NCBI GenBank assembly: GCA_934702375.1
Contig: CAKUYE010000020.1
Span: 1 to 35,378 of the forward strand
DNA from: an uncultured Bacillota bacterium
Lineage (GTDB): Bacteria > Bacillota > Dehalobacteriia > UBA7702
Reading direction: 5' to 3'
DNA: 35,378 bases
Shown: in pieces, positions 1-6,664 of the stretch
Numbering within the stretch: the first letter of the stretch is position 1
How the letters are laid out: each line of letters starts with the position of its first letter
Made by a program: the position numbers and the translations under genes
Notes under the pieces: model-generated
Seen by the model: only the letters and a program-made list of their open reading frames with translations
What the model was told of the DNA's origin: nothing
Databases searched by the model: none

Positions 1-218
1 CACATTTTTCCAATAAAGGTAACCGCAACCACATCGCCAAATCCGGCAGTGGAGATCACCGCATAGCAATACCACAGTGCCTCTCCGTATCGGTTAATGT
101 CTGGTTCAACCAGCTGGATCACTGCTGCGATAGCAAAAATAAATACAATAAAACCAATGATAATTTTATCTGCGCGAGTCCGTTTTAAAACACTGCCTAA
201 TACTTTAATTCTTTTCAT
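1..218 (-). CDS. two-TM potassium channel, N-terminal part (truncated by window edge)
   Basis: The ORF opens with ATG at 218 behind a GGAGG site eight bases upstream and runs off the left edge, leaving about 72 residues. A basic N-terminus (MKRIKVLGSVLKRTRADK) leads into a hydrophobic helix (IIIGFIVFIFAIAAV). A pore-helix-like segment follows with STAGFGD, which matches the T-x-GFGD potassium selectivity filter of the Ion_trans_2 family. Such channels are plasma-membrane tetramers. The second helix and any cytosolic gating domain (RCK/TrkA-N) would lie to the left of the window and cannot be seen. The gene is divergent from the DUF308 gene. Family assignment is strong for so short a piece; the exact subfamily is unknown. 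Confidence 0.75.
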   Translation of the reverse strand, partial: MKRIKVLGSVLKRTRADKIIIGFIVFIFAIAAVIQLVEPDINRYGEALWYCYAVISTAGFGDVVAVTFIGKM

Positions 219-312
219 GTACCTGTCCTCCAATGAAATAATCTATTGTCTGAAATTAATTGAAGTATAATATAAAACGGTTTCACTTGCAATACGAGAG
301 GAGCTTAACAGT

Positions 313-849
313 ATGAAAGATAATAAAGCACTAAAATACCTCACTTTGATCACCGGAGCTTTAACATTGTTATTAGGAGTCTACACTCTTGTAAGACCAA
401 TGAGAACTTTTCTTGCAATCGGATGGATACTGGGAATCCTTCTGTTTGTAAATGGTATTGAACTTGTAATCCTTTCTTTATCCAAAGAAAAGAAAGAAAT
501 CGGAGCATGTATTCTCGGTGTTCTGGAAGGACTTGCGGGTATTATCTTATTATTCAGCGGCATTCAGCGGTTCATCACAGACGTAATGGCTGCTTATCTG
601 GTTGGTGCAATCATTCTGATTTATGGTATTTTCCAGATTGCCGGCGGCGCAAAGGTATATAAAACATCTAAAGGAAAAGGTATCCTGAGCATTGTGTGCG
701 GTGTTTTATCCGTAATTGTCAGCATCATTTCATTTACTCATCCTGTGCTTACCATGATTTCCGCAGGATATATGATCGCTTTTTCTGTTTTGATGCAGGG
801 TATCAATATGATCGTACTTGGAATCAATTTCGGAAAGACCGAAAACTAA
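313..849 (+). CDS. DUF308 / HdeD-like membrane protein
   Basis: This 178-residue protein is almost entirely hydrophobic, with about six predicted membrane helices in paired hairpins separated by short charged loops (for example SKEKKE near residue 56 and KTSKGKG near residue 117). That pattern is typical of the DUF308/HdeD family, integral membrane proteins of unclear biochemical role linked in enterobacteria to acid stress. The ATG at 313 follows a GAGAGGAG ribosome binding site. The CLC channel gene starts 18 bases after its stop, so the two are probably co-transcribed. A link to pH or ion homeostasis is inference from the neighbours (a CLC channel and a potassium channel). Confidence 0.7.
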   Translation: MKDNKALKYLTLITGALTLLLGVYTLVRPMRTFLAIGWILGILLFVNGIELVILSLSKEKKEIGACILGVLEGLAGIILLFSGIQRFITDVMAAYLVGAIILIYGIFQIAGGAKVYKTSKGKGILSIVCGVLSVIVSIISFTHPVLTMISAGYMIAFSVLMQGINMIVLGINFGKTEN

Positions 850-867
850 CAAAAAGGTTATGGCTGT

Positions 868-2130
868 ATGAATAACACAAAAAGCCCCAAAAACGTATCT
901 TTAAAAAATCAGCTTGAATTGTGGCTGTTCTGCGCACTCATTGGTGCTGTTGCCGGTGCACTGGTATGGATCCTGCTGAAAATAATGGCAGTGGGAACTG
1001 AATTTCTGTGGAAATGGCTTCCCGGAAAAACCTCTGTTCCCTATTATACGATTCTTATCTGTGTAGCCGGTGCGGCTATTATCGGTATTTTTCGAAAAAT
1101 ATTCGGAGACTATCCCGAAGATCTGGAAACCGTTATGGGAAAAGTCAGAACAGAAAAAAGATACGAATACAAAAACATGCTTGTAATGATGGTGGCAGCA
1201 CTGCTGCCATTACTCATAGGAAGCAGTGTAGGTCCCGAAGCCGGACTTACCGGAATTATCGTAGGTTTATGCTACTGGGCCGAAGACAACCTGAAGTTTG
1301 CCAAACAGAATACCAAAAATTATTCGCAGATCGGTGCTGCAGTCTCCATGAGTGTGCTTTTTCACGCACCTCTGTTCGGTATTTTCGAAGTAGAAGAAAA
1401 CTCTGAGGAAGACCTTGCCGCCTTAACAAAGGGTTCCAAATTATTTATTTATGGAATCGCACTGGCAGCAGGCACTGGCATTTATGCAGGTTTATCTGCA
1501 CTTTTTGGTGCAGGACTCTCCGGATTTCCATCCTTTGATATGGTGGAAATCCAGAGAAAAGACTATCTGCTTATGATTCTGTATATTTTGTGTGGTCTTA
1601 TCCTGGCATGTTTCTATCAGGCAACACACAAACTGACCGGAAATATTTCCAACAGATTCCCGGCAGTTGTCAAAGAGATTTTTGCAGGTTTATGTCTTGG
1701 AATCACAGGTTCATTCTTACCTGCACTTATGTTTTCCGGAGAAGAACAGATGGGAACACTTATGAAAACCTATACCTCTTATCTGCCGCTGGCACTTATT
1801 GGCATTGCGTTTTTCAAGCTCCTGCTGACAAATCTGTGTATTCAGTTCGGTTTAAAGGGAGGACATTTCTTCCCTGTCATCTTTGCCGGAGTATGTATGG
1901 GATACGGCATGGCAATGCTGACCTGTGGGCCAGGCGGGGGACATGTGGTATTTGGAGCTGCAATCGTTACAGCGTCACTTCTGGGCGGAATCATGAAAAA
2001 GCCACTGGCAGTAACCATGCTTCTCTTCCTCTGCTTCCCGGTTAAAATGTTTATCTGGATTTTCATTGCAGCAGCAGTTGGAAGCAAACTCACCACACTA
2101 AAACCAGAGCAGTTAAGCTCTGCTGTTTAA
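868..2130 (+). CDS. CLC-family voltage-gated chloride channel / antiporter
   Basis: The 420-residue polytopic protein has the length of bacterial CLC proteins. Near residue 118 it carries GSSVGPEAGLTG, corresponding to the GxxxGPE anion-pathway loop, and near residue 331 GLKGGHFFPVIFAG, corresponding to the GxFxP loop. The glutamate in the first loop is the usual gating glutamate position. CLC proteins conduct chloride or exchange it for protons across the plasma membrane. It follows the DUF308 gene closely and the next ORF begins 21 bases after it. No C-terminal CBS domains are present. Codon use looks AT-richer than in genes further right. Confidence 0.85.
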   Translation: MNNTKSPKNVSLKNQLELWLFCALIGAVAGALVWILLKIMAVGTEFLWKWLPGKTSVPYYTILICVAGAAIIGIFRKIFGDYPEDLETVMGKVRTEKRYEYKNMLVMMVAALLPLLIGSSVGPEAGLTGIIVGLCYWAEDNLKFAKQNTKNYSQIGAAVSMSVLFHAPLFGIFEVEENSEEDLAALTKGSKLFIYGIALAAGTGIYAGLSALFGAGLSGFPSFDMVEIQRKDYLLMILYILCGLILACFYQATHKLTGNISNRFPAVVKEIFAGLCLGITGSFLPALMFSGEEQMGTLMKTYTSYLPLALIGIAFFKLLLTNLCIQFGLKGGHFFPVIFAGVCMGYGMAMLTCGPGGGHVVFGAAIVTASLLGGIMKKPLAVTMLLFLCFPVKMFIWIFIAAAVGSKLTTLKPEQLSSAV

Positions 2131-2150
2131 CAGGCTCAGAAAGCAGTATT

Positions 2151-2746
2151 ATGAAAAATAGAACAAAGGGGGAAAGATATCACGAAAAGAAAAAAGTAAT
2201 TACTTTGATTGCCGCTGCATTGGCATTTACCATGATTGTCTGTGGCAGTTCAACCGCAATTGCAGCATCAGAATTAACAGCGGAAAGCAAACCGGCTACC
2301 CAGTATACGATTGATGCAAATCAGGAAGTTTATGCATTGCTGGATTTTGAAGATACTACGGAGTTTGAGAATGCGACCAAAGGTCTGCTTGCTTCTCCGG
2401 ATACTCTGGATATTTGTGATGAAAACGGGAAGGTGGAAGATGCTTATGTTTATACATTTCCGCTGGTGCTCATGGATGCGACTGAGACCTCGGCAACGAA
2501 CACAGAGGAAGTTGTTACCGAAAAAGCACCTGTAAATCAGTTTATACACAGTGTTGCACTGGCAGATGCACAATTCAGGACTTTAGTATAGATCCAATAG
2601 GCGAAAGAAAAAAAGAATATTTTACTTATGAGAAAGTAGGCGATGATTGGCTTTTCACGCAATTTGACCATGATTTTTTCCCTTCTTTTACATGGGATAG
2701 AAGACATGATCGCACTGCAGAATTTGAGGCTGAAATAGTGGAATAA
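2151..2746 (+). pseudogene. secreted hypothetical protein broken by a frameshift
   Basis: I do not recognise the family. The first part (2151-2591, 146 residues) has a basic start, a hydrophobic stretch (VITLIAAALAFTMIV) and an AIAA-type signal peptidase site, so it is exported. Its frame stops at 2589-2591. In another frame the DNA stays coding-like from about 2582 to a TAA at 2744-2746, with residues such as DPIGERKKEYFTYEK and DDWLFTQFDHDFFPSF. The simplest reading is one gene of about 190 residues broken by a one- or two-base indel between about 2560 and 2582. The first ORF may still be translated as a shortened protein. The ribosome site before the ATG is weak. Confidence 0.45.
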
Positions 2747-2830
2747 ATCAGTTGAATCTTAATTGCCAATTAAAATCTATTTTTTGTAATAAAATAATCA
2801 AATTGTTCCAGCTTTAACCCTTAAAATCAC

Positions 2831-2859
2831 TTGACAAATGCTATGGGTAGCAGTATAAT
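2831..2859 (+). promoter_or_regulatory. sigma-A promoter for tRNA-Lys
   Basis: TTGACA at 2831-2836 and TATAAT at 2854-2859 are separated by exactly 17 bases, a perfect consensus promoter. It points at the tRNA-Lys gene, leaving a transcribed leader of roughly 95 bases that must be removed from the tRNA precursor. Confidence 0.85.
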
Positions 2860-2900
2860 AATCAAAGTGATTGAAAGGATATGAGTCAGGGTAACTGGCT

Positions 2901-2928
2901 ATGTTCTTAAGGAAACTATTAAGAACAT
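2901..2928 (+). repeat. perfect inverted repeat in tRNA-Lys leader
   Basis: ATGTTCTTAA at 2901-2910 and TTAAGAACAT at 2919-2928 form a perfect 10-bp stem with an 8-base loop. It lies between the promoter and the mature tRNA, so it is transcribed as a hairpin. No U-run follows, so it is not an intrinsic terminator. It may shape 5' processing of the precursor; no function is established. Confidence 0.6.
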
Positions 2929-2962
2929 GCCTGCATAATCACGGTTTGCAAAAAGCATATAT

Positions 2963-3038
2963 GCATCCTTAGCTCAGCTGGCAGAGCACCTGACTCTTAA
3001 TCAGGGTGTCCAGGGTTCGAACCCCTGAGGGTGTACCA
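2963..3038 (+). tRNA. tRNA-Lys (anticodon CTT)
   Basis: A full cloverleaf can be drawn. The acceptor GCATCCT pairs with AGGGTGT (G-T pairs included), the D-arm contains AGCTCAGCTGGCAGAGC, and the anticodon arm CTGAC-TCTTAAT-CAG(G) presents CTT. The T-arm contains GGTTCGAACCC. The CCA end is encoded at 3036-3038. It reads lysine codon AAG. Confidence 0.95.
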
Positions 3039-3041
3039 AAA

Positions 3042-3081
3042 AAAAGATACCTGCTAAACTTGGTTTAAGCAGGTATCTTTT
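3042..3081 (+). terminator. terminator after tRNA-Lys
   Basis: AAAAGATACCTGCT at 3042-3055 pairs perfectly with AGCAGGTATCTTTT at 3068-3081 around a 12-base loop. A/T runs on both sides would let it terminate on either strand, so it may also serve the nucleotidase gene arriving from the right. Confidence 0.8.
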
Positions 3082-3134
3082 ATTTATAAGATGTCATTTA
3101 ATAAAATGGGACGTCACCAATTTTCAAAAATCCT

Positions 3135-3704
3135 TTATTTTACCATTGCTTCTATGGTGCGCTCCAGCTCCAGCCAATTTTCTACACGTTTGATATCCGT
3201 CGGTTCCTCCCGGTTAACCACCGAAGTAAAAAGCAGCGTCGGGATACCTCCCCGAGCAACGTCGGTGCAATTTTTTACCGAGTCATCCACCAAAAGATCG
3301 GCGTGAAGTCTTTGGCAATCCTGCAATTTATCAACAGAATCAAAGGCCATACCGTCACAAGGCAAACGGTGCTCTGCGATCAATTTTTCCGTTACCGCAG
3401 TAGCACCGGGATAATTCATTTCACCTCTGGCAGTAACATACACAATTTGATGCCCCTTTGCTTTTAACCGCCGCAATACCTCGGGAGCATCGGCTTTTAC
3501 CTGAGCATTGGCAATGATATCCCCCATATAACGATTCAAATATTCCCGAACCGCCGGCGTGGGAAAACATCCCCGCATAACCTCAGACAAATGATCCAGG
3601 ATATCGCCTTTCTTGCAAATTTCCGTTTCGTGAAGTTTGGCATGGGCAATCATCGACAGGGAGGAGTCGGTCACAACGTCATCAATATCAAAACCTAAAA
3701 TCAT
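3135..3704 (-). CDS. HAD-superfamily 5'(3')-deoxyribonucleotidase, NT5C type
   Basis: The 189-residue protein starts with the HAD motif I GFDIDDVVTDS, whose aspartates form the nucleophile and general acid. Motif II is the threonine in YVTARG near residue 95, and a lysine follows in the next helix region. LLVDDSVKNC near residue 136 supplies the motif IV aspartates that bind magnesium. Size and motif style match the NT5C family, cytosolic phosphatases that dephosphorylate (deoxy)nucleotides. The ATG at 3704 has an AGAGGAA site. The gene stands alone between two tRNA genes. Exact substrate cannot be told; other small HAD phosphatases remain possible. Confidence 0.75.
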   Translation of the reverse strand: MILGFDIDDVVTDSSLSMIAHAKLHETEICKKGDILDHLSEVMRGCFPTPAVREYLNRYMGDIIANAQVKADAPEVLRRLKAKGHQIVYVTARGEMNYPGATAVTEKLIAEHRLPCDGMAFDSVDKLQDCQRLHADLLVDDSVKNCTDVARGGIPTLLFTSVVNREEPTDIKRVENWLELERTIEAMVK

Positions 3705-3740
3705 TAAAACATTCCTCTTTTATTTAAACGATTCAAAAAC

Positions 3741-3768
3741 AAAAGCCGCCTTGATTAAGGCGGCTTTT
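3741..3768 (-). terminator. terminator after tRNA-Ser
   Basis: AAAAGCCGCCTT and AAGGCGGCTTTT form a near-perfect GC-rich stem around a short GATT loop, with T-runs in both orientations. It lies immediately past the 3' end of tRNA-Ser on the minus strand. Confidence 0.85.
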
Positions 3769-3772
3769 CTAA

Positions 3773-3862
3773 TGGCGGAGAGAACAGGATTCGAACCTGC
3801 GAGGCTGTTACACCAACACGATTTCCAGTCGTGCGCCTTAAGCCAAACTCGGCCATCTCTCC
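3773..3862 (-). tRNA. tRNA-Ser (anticodon GGA)
   Basis: Read on the minus strand the gene begins GGAGAGATGGCCGAGT and ends with the pairing TCTCTCC, then G and an encoded CCA (3773-3775). The anticodon arm CACGA-CTGGAAA-TCGTG gives GGA. An extra variable arm makes it 90 bases long, as expected for a class II serine tRNA. It reads UCC/UCU codons. Confidence 0.95.
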
Positions 3863-3882
3863 AAAGCATCACAACATCAACT

Positions 3883-3911
3883 ATTATACTCGATAAAACA
3901 GAAAAAAGCAA
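3883..3911 (-). promoter_or_regulatory. sigma-A promoter for tRNA-Ser
   Basis: On the minus strand TTGCTT (3906-3911) and TATAAT (3883-3888) are 17 bases apart, about 20 bases upstream of the mature tRNA-Ser 5' end. Confidence 0.7.
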
Positions 3912-4003
3912 GTCTTTTTTAAAAAAACTTCATTTTTTTCATATTTTTTTTGCGGAGAAAACCAACAGTTTTGGCAAAGCCCACGAGATCCAAGCATAAA
4001 AGC

Positions 4004-4078
4004 TCAACTTAACACTTTTTCTGCAAAAACCACGATCCCAACGACTACAACAAACCAAATAATACCTTTCAATAACAT
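4004..4078 (-). CDS. 24-residue membrane microprotein downstream of the phosphate transporter
   Basis: This small ORF starts with ATG at 4078 behind a strong AGGAGG ribosome binding site eight bases upstream and ends in TGA at 4004-4006. It encodes 24 residues: MLLK, then one hydrophobic helix rich in isoleucine and valine (GIIWFVVVVGIVVF), then AEKVLS. That is a single membrane-spanning peptide with charged residues at both ends. It begins 34 bases after the stop of the Na/phosphate cotransporter on the same strand, so it is probably on the same transcript. I recognise no family. It could be a small regulatory subunit of the transporter, or a stand-alone small membrane peptide; a type I toxin is a less likely alternative. 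The ribosome site and composition make real translation likely. Confidence 0.6.
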   Translation of the reverse strand: MLLKGIIWFVVVVGIVVFAEKVLS

Positions 4079-4112
4079 GGCCATTTCCTCCTCTGCCGCT
4101 GCGGAATCTCAT

Positions 4113-5759
4113 TCAGGAAAGCAGAAAAAGATCCGAGCAAAATATATAGGAAGATAATTCATCACAACATGCTGCAATTTCGGCAAGACCATCCGCAAAG
4201 GCCATATAAAACAGGGCATCCTCGGTAGAGTATGCTTTTTCATTCAACAATTCCACACTGTTTGCTTTTGATCTCAGTGCCAGCTCCCGCGCCTTTGCAA
4301 CCTTTGATCTTTGCAGTGAATCATTCTGTCTTACCCAGCTCATCAGCGTATCTTTTAAAATGCCCTGGACATATTCACAGACCTGTGAAAGCTCTGCATC
4401 CGGAACCACAGAGGTATTTGCTTTGGCATGGGTCGCACTGCCTTCTCCGATCCGCACGGCAATGGCGCTCATCCGCTTTAAAAGAACAACAGAGCAAAGC
4501 ATAAGCGCCAGGGCATCGCCATCCTCCTCGGATAATTCTTTACAGCTCAATCTGGCCAAATACTCCCGAAGCTTTTGTTCGTACTCATCAATTCGATGCT
4601 TCGTTTCCTTCAGATGCCGGCAGACATCCTTATCATAGCCATAGAGCAGACTCAATGCATCGGAAAGATTTTCATAAACAAGCGACATCAATTCCACGGT
4701 AGCATCTTTTCCCTTCTGGGCGGCAAAAGAAGGCGTTTCAAAAAAGCGCTTATCCAAAACAATGGCTTCCTGCCCGGGATCTTCCTGATCCGGAAGGAAA
4801 AAACAAACCAGCTTTTCGAAAACGCCCAATCCGGGCAGCAGACAAACCGTTGCCAATACATTAAACAGCGTATGGGCTACGGCAATGCCGTAAACGGTGA
4901 CCGGCTGCGAAAAAAATGCCCTGCCGAGAATGAGGTAAGAAATGCCAAAAAGGAACATAAACAACACGGCACCGATAAGGTTAAAAAGAAAATGAGAAAG
5001 TGCCGCCCGTTTTGCACCAAGGCTGGTTCCCACACCGGAGATCAAAGCGACAATGGTAGCACCAAGCTCCATACCGACAAGAGCCATCAATGCACAATCC
5101 AAATGCATCAAACCGGCCACTGCCGTAGCCTGTATAACCCCGATGGAAATGGAGGAAGACTGCAAAAGCACCGTAACCAGAAAACCGATCACAATGTAAA
5201 GCAAAGGATAATGAAAGGTGTGGACGATGCTGAGGAATACATCATCCTCAGCTAAATAAGTCGTGACCTTTACCATCACTGCCATACCGTAAAGGAGCAA
5301 TGCAAACCCCATAAAAGTTGCGGCAATGGATTTTCCTCGATCCCGATGAGAAAAAAGCAGAAAAATTACGCCGGTAAATGCCAGAATCGGTCCAATGATA
5401 TCAGGCTGAAAAAAACGCAGAATAAAACTGCTTTGATGGATCCCGGCAATACTCAGAATCCAGGCAGTCATTGTTGTTCCGATATTGGCACCCATAATAA
5501 TGGCGATGGCCTGACGCAAACGGATGATCCCGGCATTGATCAATCCCACAACGGTAACGGTGGTAACCGCAGAGGATTGAATCACACCGGTGATTCCCGT
5601 TCCCCAAAGAATTCCCTTCAACGGTGAAGACGTCATGCTGTCCAGAACGTAAGAAAGCTTGCTATCGGCCAAACGGCACAAACCGCCGGTCAAAACATGC
5701 ATACCAAAAAGGAGCATTGCCAAGCCACCGATAAAGGTTATTGCATATAAAATTGTCAT
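4113..5759 (-). CDS. Na+/phosphate cotransporter (NptA/PNaS family) with PhoU-like C-terminal domain
   Basis: The 548-residue protein has two inverted repeats of the NaPi-II family. The first carries GVIQSSAVTTVTVVGLINAG near residue 58 and GANIGTTMTAW; the second carries LLQSSSISIGVIQATA near residue 199. The QSS motifs form the substrate site. Around eight to ten membrane helices occupy residues 1-310. After residue 340 the chain becomes soluble and helical (VELMSLVYENLSDAL, KHRIDEYEQKLREYLA), as in the PhoU-like tails of Bacillota members. It should take up phosphate with sodium. The ATG at 5759 follows AAGGAAG. A PhoB-like regulator gene lies just upstream and a microprotein gene just downstream. 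Confidence 0.88.
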   Translation of the reverse strand: MTILYAITFIGGLAMLLFGMHVLTGGLCRLADSKLSYVLDSMTSSPLKGILWGTGITGVIQSSAVTTVTVVGLINAGIIRLRQAIAIIMGANIGTTMTAWILSIAGIHQSSFILRFFQPDIIGPILAFTGVIFLLFSHRDRGKSIAATFMGFALLLYGMAVMVKVTTYLAEDDVFLSIVHTFHYPLLYIVIGFLVTVLLQSSSISIGVIQATAVAGLMHLDCALMALVGMELGATIVALISGVGTSLGAKRAALSHFLFNLIGAVLFMFLFGISYLILGRAFFSQPVTVYGIAVAHTLFNVLATVCLLPGLGVFEKLVCFFLPDQEDPGQEAIVLDKRFFETPSFAAQKGKDATVELMSLVYENLSDALSLLYGYDKDVCRHLKETKHRIDEYEQKLREYLARLSCKELSEEDGDALALMLCSVVLLKRMSAIAVRIGEGSATHAKANTSVVPDAELSQVCEYVQGILKDTLMSWVRQNDSLQRSKVAKARELALRSKANSVELLNEKAYSTEDALFYMAFADGLAEIAACCDELSSYIFCSDLFLLS

Positions 5760-5915
5760 AGAAATATCTTCCTTTTCAGCTTACTATAAATAACGCAGGA
5801 ATATCACCAAGAGAATGTTAAAAATAGTAAAAATAAAATTAACATTGATTTTTATATAAAAACATAGAGAGTGCTGTTCAAAAAGATATAAAAATCCTTT
5901 GAAGAATAGCTCTCT

Positions 5916-6581
5916 CTAGTTTATGCGGTATCCCATACCGCGCACGGTTTCAATAAGCTTTCCTGCATTACCCAGCTTCTGCCGCAAAAAACGAATATGA
6001 ACATCTACCGTTCTCGTTTCTCCCTGGAATTCATAACCCCAGACACGGTTCAGCAGCACATCACGGCCAACAGGAACACCTTTATTTTCCATAAGGTATC
6101 GTAAAAGTTGATACTCCCGGTTTGTGAGATTGATTTCCTCTTCTCCTACAAACACACGGCGCGCATCGATCTGCATTACAATATCTCCCGCCCTCAGCTC
6201 CGTCTTTCTTATCGTTCCCACCCGGCGAAGAACCGCCTTGATGCGGGATATCATTTCCAACACGCTGAAAGGCTTCACGATGTAATCATCGGCTCCGGCA
6301 TCCAACCCGTAAATACGATCAAACTCCTGGGATTTTGCCGAAAGAATGATGACCGGAATATCCATCGTGGAATCACTGTTTTTCAATCTCCTTAGAACGC
6401 TATATCCATCCACTCCCGGCAACATGATGTCAAGAAGGATCAAATCCGGCAACTGATCGTGTAATGCAGTAAAAAATGCAGTTGCATTTTCAAAACCGCG
6501 GCATTCCATATTATTATTTTTTAATGCATACAGTACAAGATCACGGACGTTGTTATCATCCTCTATACAATAAATCATCAT
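5916..6581 (-). CDS. OmpR/PhoB-family response regulator, orphan
   Basis: The receiver domain (residues 1-120) has the acidic pair in CIEDD, the phospho-acceptor aspartate in LILLDIMLPG (near residue 53), the threonine/serine position in IILSAKS and the lysine in YIVKPF. A winged-helix Trans_reg_C domain follows, with LTNREYQLLRYL, VWGYEF, TVDVHIRFLRQKLG and a final TVRGMGYRI. It is a full-length DNA-binding regulator. No histidine kinase gene lies beside it. Because the Na/phosphate cotransporter follows on the same strand, a PhoB/PhoP-like role in phosphate response is a reasonable inference, not shown. No Shine-Dalgarno sequence is visible before ATG 6581; a promoter -10 sits six bases upstream, suggesting a leaderless mRNA. 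Confidence 0.88.
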   Translation of the reverse strand: MMIYCIEDDNNVRDLVLYALKNNNMECRGFENATAFFTALHDQLPDLILLDIMLPGVDGYSVLRRLKNSDSTMDIPVIILSAKSQEFDRIYGLDAGADDYIVKPFSVLEMISRIKAVLRRVGTIRKTELRAGDIVMQIDARRVFVGEEEINLTNREYQLLRYLMENKGVPVGRDVLLNRVWGYEFQGETRTVDVHIRFLRQKLGNAGKLIETVRGMGYRIN

Positions 6582-6587
6582 ACTGTT

Positions 6588-6616
6588 ATTTTAACTTTTT
6601 TAACACAAAAGGACAA
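6588..6616 (-). promoter_or_regulatory. candidate promoter for the response regulator
   Basis: TTGTCC (6611-6616) and TAAAAT (6588-6593) on the minus strand are 17 bases apart. The -10 ends six bases before the start codon, so transcription would begin at or next to the ATG. Confidence 0.45.
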
Positions 6617-6664
6617 CCCAAATCTTGTTAAAATCGTGTAAAAAAAGATATTTCCCGAAATTAT

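Noticed and set aside
2901..2962. T-box element before tRNA-Lys
   Set aside because: No T-box sequence or specifier arrangement is visible, and the downstream gene is a tRNA, not an aminoacyl-tRNA synthetase or amino-acid gene.
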